From: Stromatinia cepivora | Lineage: Eukaryota > Ascomycota > Leotiomycetes > Helotiales > Sclerotiniaceae | Length of the DNA: 64,000 bases | Assembly: GCA_014898415.1 (NCBI GenBank) | Contig: RCTD01000026.1 | Location: forward strand, 620,001 to 684,000 | Direction of reading: 5' to 3' | Shown: positions 11,016-21,162 of the stretch, piece after piece | Numbering within the stretch: position 1 is the first letter of the stretch | How the letters are laid out: every line of letters starts with the position of its first letter | Program-made: the position numbers and the translations under genes | The notes under the pieces: generated by a model | Seen by the model: the letters and a program-made list of their open reading frames with translations, nothing else | What the model was told of the DNA's origin: nothing | Databases searched by the model: none

Positions 11016-11484
11016 ATATAATATTTCGTATTATAAGCTTGATATCTATTGATTCTAATATTGGAACTAAAGCTATAATGATTTTTTGGCTTGATCTTTG
11101 GATTGTAGATACTTATATCAATATTGTTTCTTTTCCAGAATCATTATATACTTAAATAATTAAGCGTGACTTTTCGTACAAGAAATTTATCGTATATCCC
11201 TTGATTTCATTTATAAAATATAAATTGAACAATCTCCCAATATATATAAAAGAATTGTATTTAACAAATTCGAAAATATCTTTTGCAATTAAATTATCGA
11301 TCTTTTGTATTTACAAAGCTTCAAATAGTTATCCTTCAATTGTAATGATTCTTTTCGTACAAAGATCAATTACAAAATCCAATACTTCTTGTTTCTTCTT
11401 TATAATGAATACTTTTAATAAATCTTGATTATCTCGAATTACAGCAATTAATTGATCGTATTCATTATTTGTTTTTTATACATT
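11016..11484 (-). pseudogene. copia-type reverse transcriptase, N-terminal part (remnant)
   Basis: Minus-strand translation contains FINEIKGYT, YEKSRLII and YNDSGKETILI, then STIQRSSQKIIIALVPILES and IDIKLIIRNI. This is the copia RT region with the SPTIQR-like and DIxxA-like segments. It runs directly to the gypsy junction at 11016-11019 and resumes in phase at 568 on the other side. ATAT at 11016-11019 is the right copy of the target-site duplication. Confidence 0.75.
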
Positions 11485-12744
11485 CTATAAAAATGATATT
11501 CTAAGGATTTCGATTCGTATCAATATATAAAGCACAAAATTGGCTATTCTTTCTTTCTTAATATTAAATTGTATATATCTCCTTTCAGATTTACTTATTT
11601 CTTGATTTTGATTTGAAGGAATAAAAAGAATCATCGGGGATGATGGGTTTTCCAAAAGTAATGGATTTTCTGGGTTTGGAAGGGTTATCGGAAATGAATT
11701 TTCCATTAGGAATAATTCTTTGTACATATCCTCGTAAAATGATTTGACAATTGTTATACGAAATTCTATAGGACCATAAAAGAGATCGATTATGCAATTT
11801 TGATTCGTAATTATAATCAATCTATAAAGTTTTATCTATCCTTTCTTTTTTCTTTATACTCATACTAATAAATTCAAAGATAGTTTTAATATCTTATATA
11901 TATCTGGGCTATTTCTAATATCAAATGAATCTTATATTATACATTTTACTTGAATTTTTCGAATCTCTTTTATTATTTATCGATATACCTATATTTGTTT
12001 TATAATTAATTAAAAAAATAAATTATACAAAATCATTCGGGGATATACTCCATATACAAAAAGAATTGGAATAAGACCATTTGATTTTACAATATTATTC
12101 ATTACTTTAACTATTATCTATAAAATAGTTTCTTTTTCGAAATTTTTGTCTTTTAATTCTTCCTTGAATATTTCGTATAATTGTTATATAAATATATGAA
12201 ATCTTTCGACTTTACCAATTACATTATAAACTTCTATAAGGATTTCACAAATATCGATTTGAAGAGTTTTCACCTTTTGTTGAAATTCGGTCAATATAAA
12301 ATTCGTACCTGTATTATATAATATATAATCTGATAAACTAAAATATATATTGATCTAATATTTCTGAATTGTATTTCAAATTGTTTTTATATTTATATCT
12401 TATACAAATGCAGCAGCATTGTATATAATAGTTTCATTGATAATATAAAAAACAGATTTTCCTTCAATATAGAATATATCCAGAATGATTGAATAATTGA
12501 ATTCGATATCATCTTTTATTGTGAATTTGAAGTGTCCTAAAGATTTCGTATAAAACTAACAATATTTATACATTTTGTTGAATTTCTCGATCGTCTGAAA
12601 ATCAATATCTATATATCCTATACAATTGAATATATTGATAAGTTTTCGTACAAAGAGATACCCGAATCTTCGATATATTTGTTGAAATTCAGTTTCTATC
12701 AAATAATGATATATCATCATCTCTTCCATTTGATTGAAAAACAT
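11485..12744 (-). pseudogene. copia-type integrase (remnant)
   Basis: Minus strand. The HHCC zinc finger is clear: the first histidines in IYHYLIETEFQQIYRRFGYLFVR (one His now Tyr) and a final KMYKYC. The core follows with DIFYIEGKSVFYIINE (first Asp), YILYNTGTNFISTEFQQ (second Asp position reads Asn, about 12294-12332 on the plus strand), and GKVERFH (Glu). The C-terminal part IIDLFYGPIEFRITIVKSFYED matches the family's FRST.VKPY segment. Many stops, all plausible RIP products. Confidence 0.8.
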
Positions 12745-12759
12745 AAAAGGATATCCTCA

Positions 12760-13100
12760 TTTTTATACAATAAAAATAATCTTATTATCTTACCTTAATA
12801 TATTTGATATATTATTGAACATAATATATAGGCGATCTATATCTTATATATATATAAGAAATAAAGTATTTATTGATACAATGAAAAACATAATGATTCT
12901 AATTAGTATTTGGATAATGATATCTCCTTACAATCGTATAATTCCTTTTCCGAATTTGATATTATATTCAGTATCTTTTATACATAAAATACCTTTCTCT
13001 TTTTCTAATACCTACACCTGAAATTCCCTTGCTATTAATACTCCTGATACATCTGTATCTGGAATGATACCTTGAAATGTATTTGCTGAATATCGATCTT
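12760..13100 (-). pseudogene. copia-type aspartic protease (remnant)
   Basis: Minus strand, immediately upstream of the integrase. FQFQDRYSANTFQGIIPDTDVSGV resembles the fungal copia protease start, where the motif is normally Asp-Thr-Gly; here the Gly reads Asp (G-to-A). A segment containing LCIKDTEYNI follows, matching the family's LLCIQDMD region. Its position before integrase supports copia order. Confidence 0.65.
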
Positions 13101-14950
13101 GAAATTAGAAAACTTCATTTGGATTATCACTCTTTTTATACTTTTCATATAATTAATTGAATTGATCATTTTATAAATATATATATATCAATAATTATCT
13201 CCCTAATAATTCTATAATATATACTCTATTAACAGAATCTATTTCAATGAAATATATTTTGAATTGAATCATTTGATTATTTAAAGATTCAATTTAGAGA
13301 TATTCAAAAGTATTATCTTTTTCTGATATTTCGTTCTTTTTGTATTATAATTTGAATATATCTTTATATTTCAAAAGATATTACTCGAATATTTCTTTAT
13401 CTATTTCTTATTCTACCATATATTGATTGAATTTCGTCTTCCATTCCTTTTTCATATAATTTGTTGATCAGCATCCTGATTACTTATATATAAAGCATTT
13501 CTGAATTGATATATATAATAATATTTAAAAATATTAAAATCTTTTTGATGAATTTGCTAATGAATATAAGCAAAAGAAAATAAATCTATCTTTTGATTGA
13601 ACTCTATATTATCCTCGATTTCTATATAAACCTCGATCACTATATATACGATCCATTCAATATATTTCTATACTTGGTAGATTATTAATTATCGAATCTG
13701 TAATATAGATATTTGTTGATTGCATTCTTTCAATTTGATTAATAGTATTTCGAAGATCAATATAAAGATCTTTGTATATTGTAATAGGATATAACAAAAC
13801 AAGATTGTATTTAAGGATATCACAATAAATATTTATAATTTGATCTTTTAATATCAATTCTAATTAATATGAATCTACCAATCTATATTGCAATATACAA
13901 AGCATATCGAAAAGCTTTTCCAATTATTCCGAAAGTGATTTATCAGGATACTTTTGTATAATCTATAAAAATATTGTATTATATTATTCAATAAAATATT
14001 TCTGGCGTCTTTCTTCTATTTCAAAATACATTTTCGTGAATATGATTATTTCTTCGAATTTCAATTTTCTATTACTAATTTTATCGAAATAGAATGATAA
14101 TATAGAATCTTGAAGTATTATTGAAAATGCTATTTCGTATTCATTTGGATGAATTCCGACTTTATTATAAAGTTCATAGAATATCTACAGTTTCTTATTC
14201 AGAAAATTGTATTTCTTGCCGCTATATTTGAATTCATTGTTATTGTACACTTTTATAAGATTTGGAAGAAGATTTCGTTTGTATACTATATAAGATATAT
14301 TTTTGACTTTTGGTGCAGGAAGTAGTAGTATTGTTGACTATGTAGGTTGAACTAAGGATCTATAATTCTAGTAGGAGTAGAATTGAGGTTATCCCCAAAT
14401 ATGATCTGTGCACCATTGTGGTCTTGTGACCTCAATTCTAATCCTATGATGGCCTCATTTCCAATATATATTCTGTTTTATTATACGATCTAATATTATA
14501 GGATCAAAAGGGAATTGGTTTTGATTTCGTTGCTGTTATTCATCTTGTCGTATTTGTTCAGAAAATTCTGATATAAATGAAGCTTGAATTTTGATTGATT
14601 TCTTCAATACAATGATTTCGTATATATCCGTATATTCTTTTTTCAATCGATCTGTTTCTTCTTGAATTTCTTTTGTATATTCATTTGATTTATCTTTCGA
14701 GATGAATTCAGCAAATACTTTTGTATAGTTATTGCTTTCTCTTATTTATCGGATTTAAAAACCATATAGAATAAATTGAATTCGTACAAATTTGAGAGCT
14801 TCACGATATACGATTTTGAATATAGTATTTGTCCAGCCTTTATACCATTCTTGAAATTCTTCTTATAATCTTTATCCTTTATATCTTCTGAATTGCGAAT
14901 TGATGAATCATATAGTTATATCAGCATTCATTTGGAATTCAATGAGTTCT
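13101..14950 (-). pseudogene. copia-type gag (remnant), interrupted by a small insert
   Basis: Minus-strand frames give a long, Gag-like, helix-rich protein in pieces: FAEFISKDKSNEYTKEIQEE (about 14730), ISYIVYKRNLLPNLIKVYNNN (about 14270), FYELYNKVGIHPNEYE (about 14170), FEIEERRQKYFIE (about 14020) and the segment at 13857-13657 with LKDQIINIYCDILKYNLVL. Stops and frame changes are frequent. The insert at 14332-14457 divides the region. Assignment to gag is from position and low-complexity charged composition; no zinc knuckle was confirmed. Confidence 0.5.
14332..14457. repeat. small GC-richer insert with an 18-bp inverted repeat
   Basis: Inside the AT-rich gag remnant, about 126 bp have near-normal base composition. 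Arms TAGGAGTAGAATTGAGGT (14372-14389) and ACCTCAATTCTAATCCTA (14429-14446) form an inverted repeat with one mismatch and a 39-bp loop. The island starts TGTTGA and ends CTCA, the TG..CA form of a solo LTR, but no convincing target duplication flanks it. Confidence 0.45.
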
Positions 14951-15340
14951 GAATTTGGATTCAATTGTTTCCCTCAAAATTCAATGTTTATTTCGTACAG
15001 AAGTGATTCGGGGATTGGAAAAACTATATTGAATATTATAATTCGATATTGTATTGTATCGAATAGATTTATTATATAATATATACAAAAGCATAATAGA
15101 TATAAATAGAATCGATATAAAATCAAACTATCCTGAAGAAATCAATTATAATCAAAAATCCCTTTTTAATATATATTTCGAAGAAAATAATATAGGGAAT
15201 ATAATATTCTAATTCTTCCATATAGATCATACATAAACTTAATTTAATACAATCTTATTCGTCTTTTCAAAAGATATCTCTTCTTATTGGGTTTGATTTT
15301 ACCATTTTGTAATTGAATCTTATCAATCACTAATCAATAT

Positions 15341-15523
15341 TGGATAGATTTTGTAAGGGGGTATATACACAAAATATATATAAAATAAAGATAATTTTAT
15401 TATTCTGTCTAACCCCTTTATATAATAGGGTTCTATTAATCTATATAGACATTGCCATCCCATTTACAATGTGGGGGAAATACATGATGGTGTTATGTGT
15501 TTCGTCAGTCATGTATTCCAACA
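15341..15523 (-). repeat. putative 5' LTR of the copia element
   Basis: On the minus strand the segment begins TGTTGGAATACATGACTG, the TGTTGGAATA start common in Ty1/copia LTRs, and ends at a CA near 15341-15342. It lies about 390 bp upstream of the gag-like region. Length is about 183 bp. The partner LTR would be left of the window, so identity cannot be checked here, and I could not match a primer binding site confidently. Confidence 0.55.
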
Positions 15524-16145
15524 GGTATAATATCCTATTGGAAATTAAGAAAAAGTTAATATATTTGTAATATTATCTGAAGTATCTTATTTGCTTTTCC
15601 TAAAGTTTTTATAAATCAATATACAAAACTTTCGAAGGTTTTGTAAAAGATCTTTTTTGAAAAGGTATTTCAGTTTTTTGTGTATTTGTTAATTTTCGAG
15701 TTTTGTAATATATTAATAGATTTATTTATTGTTCAAACTTGATAAGAGATTGATGAAGGAAAGAGAGGAAAGAAGGAAAGAGAGGAAAGAAGGAAAGAGA
15801 GGAAAAAGAGAAAAAGATAAGATAATAATTTTATTGAAAAAGCAATGCTTTGAGGTTTGATTGTGATAGAAGAAAGATGCTTTATACCAATTATATATAC
15901 TTAGGATATTTAAGATTATACCGTTTTCATAGAAGTATTTCAAATGGGTATAGGTGCTAGGAATAGAAGAATTTCAGGTAACCCTAAACCAAAATTCGAA
16001 ATTCGAAATTCGAAATTCGGTTTTACGAAAGTTGAATGTTTAAAGACGGAAAGTTTCAGGCACGAATTTTGGGAATGAATATCAAATAAAAGCGGCACGA
16101 TAATGGGTATATAGATTCGGAAAACGATTAACCGTAAAAACAACA
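15524..16145. other. spacer with two tandem repeats between the copia LTR and the tRNA gene
   Basis: No gene seen. A purine-rich 17-bp unit (GAAGGAAAGAGAGGAAA) occurs three times at 15755-15805. A 7-bp unit AAATTCG occurs four times at 15992-16019. AT content falls towards 16 kb, marking the edge of the RIP-affected block. Confidence 0.7.
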
Positions 16146-16230
16146 TCTTTGATGGTCTAACGGTCATGATTTCCGCTTGTCACTATCCGACAAAGCGCGG
16201 GAGACCGGGGTTCGACTCCCCGTCAGAGAG
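16146..16230 (+). tRNA. tRNA-Asp (anticodon GTC) with a 13-nt intron
   Basis: A seven-pair acceptor stem joins TCTTTGA (16146-16152) to TCAGAGA (16223-16229), with discriminator G. The anticodon stem TCCGC/GCGGG encloses TTGTCAC with GTC at 16179-16181. The T arm CGGGG-TTCGACT-CCCCG is perfect and supplies the B box; the A box lies around 16153-16166. The intron (16183-16195) follows the base 3' of the anticodon, the canonical place. Its GACAA (16189-16193) pairs with TTGTC of the anticodon loop, as expected of a spliced pre-tRNA. No CCA is encoded. Confidence 0.92.
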
Positions 16231-16724
16231 TCACTTGTGATCCTGAGTTCATGCAACTTTTCTTTTTGACATCTTTTAGCTTTCAAAATTCAGTTGCTTT
16301 GGAATATTTTCGCTTCTCTTCTGTCTTGCAGAATAAATGAAGGGGTAAAATGGTCAAAGCGCCTGCAAGAATTTTATCTTCAGCGAAAAATGGGTAGGCG
16401 GTGAAACAGCTTATATAAATAATCATTATAATCGATACTGCCCATTTATTGGGAAAACAACTTTTGCCGCATTGGACGAGTGAGTTAGCCTCCGTTCTTC
16501 AATCAGCTTCCTTTCCACTACTTATTCCGTTTCTAATGTATATTTTCTCCTAGATAACAGCCGGCAAAGTTCTTTTCACAGTTCTATTAAATTGTTCTTT
16601 GCGAACGAAATATAGAACCTGCATTCTTTCTTATATGTCCAAAGTGGGATCCAATGGAGAGGGGCCCACCGCAAGTGTGGAACTACATACCGCGATCCCT
16701 CCACCTAAATATCCCTAGTTCATT
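16231..16724. other. intergenic, nothing recognised
   Basis: Non-coding sequence of ordinary composition between the tRNA gene and the NLR pseudogene. No ORF, repeat or RNA recognised. Confidence 0.6.
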
Positions 16725-19560
16725 ATGAGCTCAAAAACTTCCGACTCAGAGGATTTTGATCTTGAGCACCAAAAATCTCCTGCCAGAGCGGCAAGCTTGG
16801 AAACATAGAGGCATGGCTCAACCAACCGGTCATCCTTCATGACTCTAGCGAATTCAATCGACACATGGCTTCACGGGCTCCTGGCAGCTGCCTCTGGGTT
16901 CGCGATACTCCTCAGCATCAACAATGGCACGGTTCGGATGATCATACTCGAGTAGTAAAGACTACGTAGTCTTTGGATCAGAGATGTACCTGAAGCTAGA
17001 ATGTCGATAATTTCTGCTTCCATGGTGCAGCATTTGAAGACCACTGAAATTGTCCCTGTTTTATTTTTTTTTATGCAAGACTTACCTTGAAATCAAATCA
17101 AAAACCACGAAATATTATTTGTGATTTCTTGGCACAGCTCTTGCCTCGTAGTTTTTATTTCTAGGTAACCTTAAACTCTGTGGTAAACTCGAAGTTGGAG
17201 CATTTTTCGTACGGACAATCAGGGGAGCATTTAATCTTTGATCATTCTTGGGCTTAAAAAGTCTACTGTGTTGTTGATGCGATGCATGAGATGGAAATGG
17301 AAATGGAAATGGAAAATGATTTCATAGATAGGCTTAATAGTCTGGCAATATACCGGCCACAGCACGTCAAAATCCTTATTGTTAATCCACCAAATCAACA
17401 TTTGCATCATAGATTAAAAAATGCTTCTGTTGTTCATATTAACCTCGACGACGCCCTGGTTGGAAAAGATTTAGCCCTTTTCGTCTCTTATGGTTTGGAA
17501 GTGTATTTATTTCAAGGACAAAATCCAGATCTACAAACGTCGTCACAATCAAAAATCTGCCGGACTGTTCTTGTACGCTCGTCTTCTGCTAGATCAGCTC
17601 ATGCGAGCGGTGATCTCAAAAAAAAGTGAATATCGAAGAGATTGCTGGTGCTCTTCCTGTCGGCATATAGGGTATGTACAACAATATCCTTCTTCGGCAA
17701 TCCGAATCCGGAATTGACACAGAAGTTCAAAGTGTTCATTCTGAAGGCATGGTGTTCTTTTCTCATGTTCTTCGTCTCAATGAACTTGCAAATCTATTAG
17801 CAATTTTTTACTCCAGACACCCATCATCCGCAGCCAAAGCTATTGTAAAGTCAGCTTCCACTCCCTTACTAGAGGTCATAGAACATGGAGCGGTGGTACA
17901 TTTATCACTCGTTCATTGTATTCCTTCTAGATGTTAATCGAGCTCGGCAACATCCTTCTGGAACGTGTCTTCACTTCCCTGTTCTCGACCAAGCCCCTTC
18001 ACATAAATGCTTGACTCTTATATGTCTAGCTTACGTACAATCAGGTGCTTTGGCTGATGCGGATAGTGTATCAAACGATGCTGCGCGAGGAAAATGGCTA
18101 ATATGCGACCGTGGAGATTGTGAATGTAACTGCAAAAACGACCCTTGACAACTTCGATGATCGGAAGGCAAAGCTTCATCAGCCTCTCCTTGACTATGCT
18201 GTGCGAACTGGACATAACTTGGTAATAGATACTGCGCTGACGGCGAACCAGTCTGCAACGCAGTTGCATCCATTCTGAATCTGGAAAGTATACATTTTAG
18301 AAAGCAGCTAAGACCTGACTGGGTCGTTGGATCTATCGGGGAAGATTCAATAGCACCATACCCAATGTATAGAGCTGCGTTTAACGGAATGAGTAACAAC
18401 CTGACATAAATTTTGCATCTGACCCAGGATACGAACTCAAAAGACTCTGGAGGCCGTGCTTCACTAAATTGAGCTTGTCAACGTGGACATCTCAAAATAG
18501 TTCATCTATTACTGCAGCATAGTGCCGTACTGAATAACGAAGATGATTCTCACTTCAGGCCCATTCACAAAGCAGCTACAGAAACTTTGGTTCCATTGTC
18601 TGAGCTCTGCTGAAGGCCCCGGTGTCGATGTAGCCGGAAGCACTGATGGTAATTCTCGGTCGGATCCATCATTCAGCATTGGGGCGAAAGAAGGTGAACA
18701 TGGTATTGCATTATACTGCATGTGCTAAAGCAGACACACAGAAAATATTCTTGTGACTTTACCTCTCCTTGACTCAAGAGGTGTGGAGGAGGTATTATGG
18801 AAATGTTTTCGGGGCGGAAAATCGCAAGCGGTACAAGCTAAACTTGCTAAAACCAAAGTATTTCCAAATGCTGTTTATCACGACACTACTATGCTGCAAC
18901 CATGGGAGGGAACCTGAGCCGCGTGGTGCAAATATTTGCCAAGGGAGCAGATCCAAATGCGTTCTCCAAGCCACGATTACTAGATCGTCGGCAGAATCCG
19001 TCAAATCCTCAAGGAAGAAAGTGCTTCCAGAGTACAGTGCTAGATGTTCTTGCGAAAAGACGTGGGATGATATTCGACTTCATGCTAGCGAAGAGGTTTT
19101 TAATTTGCTCGTTAAGTTTGGAGCGAATCAAATTTGAGGCGAAAGACTGTAGTGGGAGAATACTCCTCTTTGGTTGTATTTCACGCCATGTACACGAAAT
19201 ATGGCATAATCGAGCATTCGATGTTTTCTGAATGCAGGATCTAGTGCAAACATAACTTATAAAGAAGGATATGTGGAGTCGATGCTTCGTCCTTCGTATC
19301 TCCAGGAATCAAAAGTCATGCAAAAAGTAGATCTGATTTCGATGTGGCGGATGTTTACGGAAAGATGGAAACTTTGGAGTTGCAAAAAGAGATAGATAGG
19401 AGGTCGAATGGGTTTTGAAGAATGTTGTGTTTGAGGAAGAGGGGCTTACCGCCCATGAGGAAGGGGGCAAATAAAGATTTGCCTTTTGCAGAGCTCTTTT
19501 GATTGAAGCAGACTGGATGGTTTGGACCTGTTTGAAGAGGGATATACTTGGAAATAATAT
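16725..19560 (+). pseudogene. decayed NACHT-ankyrin NOD-like receptor (NLR) gene
   Basis: Pieces of one NLR lie in order on the plus strand in shifting frames. A possible start is MSSKTSDSEDFDLEH at 16725. A pre-NACHT segment ends in PGSCLWVRDTPQHQQWHG. The Walker A region at about 16974-17015 reads WIRDVPEARMSIISASM, where GxxGxGKS is expected, so the nucleotide-binding loop is destroyed. The Walker B region YCVVDAMHE follows at 17267-17287. NACHT helical parts (FLYARLLLDQL near 17560, MYNNILL at 17674) and a winged-helix-like LLEVIEHGAV..HHSFIVFLLD follow. Ankyrin-like repeats come next, for example FRPIHKAATETLVPL (about 18556) and YAATMGGNLSRVVQIFAKGADPNA (18891-18962). Many frameshifts and stops. 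Fungal NLRs act in nonself recognition and programmed cell death; this copy cannot. Confidence 0.7.
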
Positions 19561-20211
19561 AGGAGTAACTTAAAGGAGTGGATATGATGAAGGACTTTGT
19601 TTAGCAATCATTGAAGAAAACACACAGTCGAGGCCTTCTACATTCACAAGATGAAAGGACTCTGATAGAATGACTACTATGGACTGATGAACTACCATCT
19701 AGTTCTCCCATCCGGTCATAACCCCCAGTATTGAAAATCCCTATCCGAAGACAGAAAAACAATGTTGACCTATGGAGATTTCTTTTCATCAATCCAATCG
19801 GCCACACTCGGAGATTATCTTTCTTGATAATACCAATCCAAATCATTCTCTTTCTAACCCTTACAGAACCTGAAACTCACACAAATCTTCATTTCATGTT
19901 TGTCCTTTACGGTTATTTCTGTTTTTCAATTCCTTTCCTCAATCTCTCAACCTCTTCCTCCATCCTCTTTCCTCTCCATCAAATGCTAAAATCATTTCTC
20001 AAACTAATGCCTTCTTTGATCAATTAATACTTGAAACAATCCAACACCACTTTTGAAGTGAAATCGCATCAGATCTAAGTGTTCGCCCATGTAAGGGACC
20101 GCATTTCAAAATCGGGCTTGTCTTGGCAATTATCGGAGTACATCGACCACCGACACTTTCTTGAAGCTACCCATAACTGCGTTGTCGAACCTCACTAAAT
20201 ACTCCTTCAGC
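19561..20211. other. intergenic, nothing recognised
   Basis: Only short ORFs in conflicting frames, and no repeat. It may include the eroded tail of the NLR pseudogene. Confidence 0.5.
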
Positions 20212-20390
20212 ATGCAGTATGCTCCCTGGACTAGATTCGCGGTAAGTTATCCCATCCTTAAAATAAGTTAATCTACTAACACCTACCACAGGAAGTCATT
20301 CAAAACGGTGCGATCGACTATACAAATCCTCCAACATCTGCTAACCCAAAGCAGCATATACAGACACTTGATACACCACTCGTGAGATAA
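20212..20390 (+). CDS. possible short two-exon ORF (42 aa), doubtful
   Basis: ATG at 20212 gives MQYAPWTRFA up to 20241. A well-formed 50-bp intron (donor GTAAGT, branch-like CTAAC, acceptor CAG; 20242-20291) follows, and the frame continues in phase as EVIQNGAIDYTNPPTSANPK to a TAA near 20390. The intron is convincing in form, but the peptide is short and unrecognised. It may be a fragment of a larger lost gene or a chance combination. Confidence 0.25.
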
Positions 20391-21162
20391 ATTCTTCTTG
20401 TGGAGGCTCTTCTAGTGCATTGTCGTTGCGTAAGTTCATCAAATCTTTTCATCACTGGAGGAAACTAACACTATCAAGTATTTAGGAGGACTGCTCGGGC
20501 AGGTATTGTTTCGGGGATTTGGATGATTTGCGAGTGAAGTTACAGCGGTAAACGAGCGGTGGAGGGTGTAGTTTACATTGATGCGTCAGCGCATTATTCT
20601 TGAAAAAATTGTACAGCTTTCTGATTTTGCAGTCAAAACTTCACCACAACGTTAGTTCATGTATTTAAATGGAATGGAACTTGGAGGAATCATTACTGGA
20701 GATCGATTGCTGAGTGCGCGGAGCTGTACTTGGGTTAGCCTAGCCACAGTCGAATGCTTGATTAAAGATTGGGCATGAAGTTCGGTCTGAAATGCCATAC
20801 CTAGCTGAGAGGAAAGGTCAAGTAAGCTGATGTTGTGTTCATTGCAGAAATAAGAACGGCAGGAGCCATTTTTTAAATTGCCGAGTATGCCCAAACTAGA
20901 GTATATGGTTCAAAAAAGGAAGTGATGGCCGCCTACACTCCGTGTTAACGAGCCCATCTTAGGCAAGTACGTTTCGCTCTCTTGTAGAGTCGAAAAGTCC
21001 ACTTATTTCATAAAGATTTCCCTAGAATTTACAGCAACTTTTTATCAACTTTGAACTTCTATCTTCACCGCAAAAGCATGACCACATAATATTGTCTTCT
21101 TATCCTTTCGGTCATATTTTCGACATTGTATTTTTGCGACAGAACTGCACTTTGCTGCGACA
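20391..21162. other. intergenic, nothing recognised
   Basis: No supported gene. It contains the presumed promoter of the three-exon gene that begins at 21163. Confidence 0.55.

Larger units (their letters stand above)
1..15523 (-). mobile_element. Ty1/copia-like LTR retrotransposon, RIP-degraded, split by a nested gypsy element
   Basis: On the minus strand, reading from 15523 leftwards, I can follow a likely 5' LTR, a gag-like region, an aspartic protease, an HHCC zinc finger with integrase core, and reverse transcriptase. Protease-integrase-RT is the copia order, not the gypsy order. The RT reading frame stops at 11016 and resumes at 568, on the two sides of the inserted gypsy element. The 3' end (rest of RT, RNase H, 3' LTR) must lie left of the window. 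Composition is extremely AT-rich and every domain is broken by stops or transitions typical of RIP. The assignment rests on motif order and residue patterns read by eye. Confidence 0.8.

Noticed and set aside
564..11020. A 5-bp target duplication for the gypsy element
   Set aside because: The five bases on each side (TATAT and ATATA) do not match directly; only the 4-bp ATAT does, and it alone keeps the copia reading phase.
12734..13021. 95-codon plus-strand ORF in AT-rich DNA
   Set aside because: The real signal is on the opposite strand (copia protease); this is the antisense shadow.
15340..15570. 76-codon plus-strand ORF
   Set aside because: It lies within the putative copia LTR and has no protein character.
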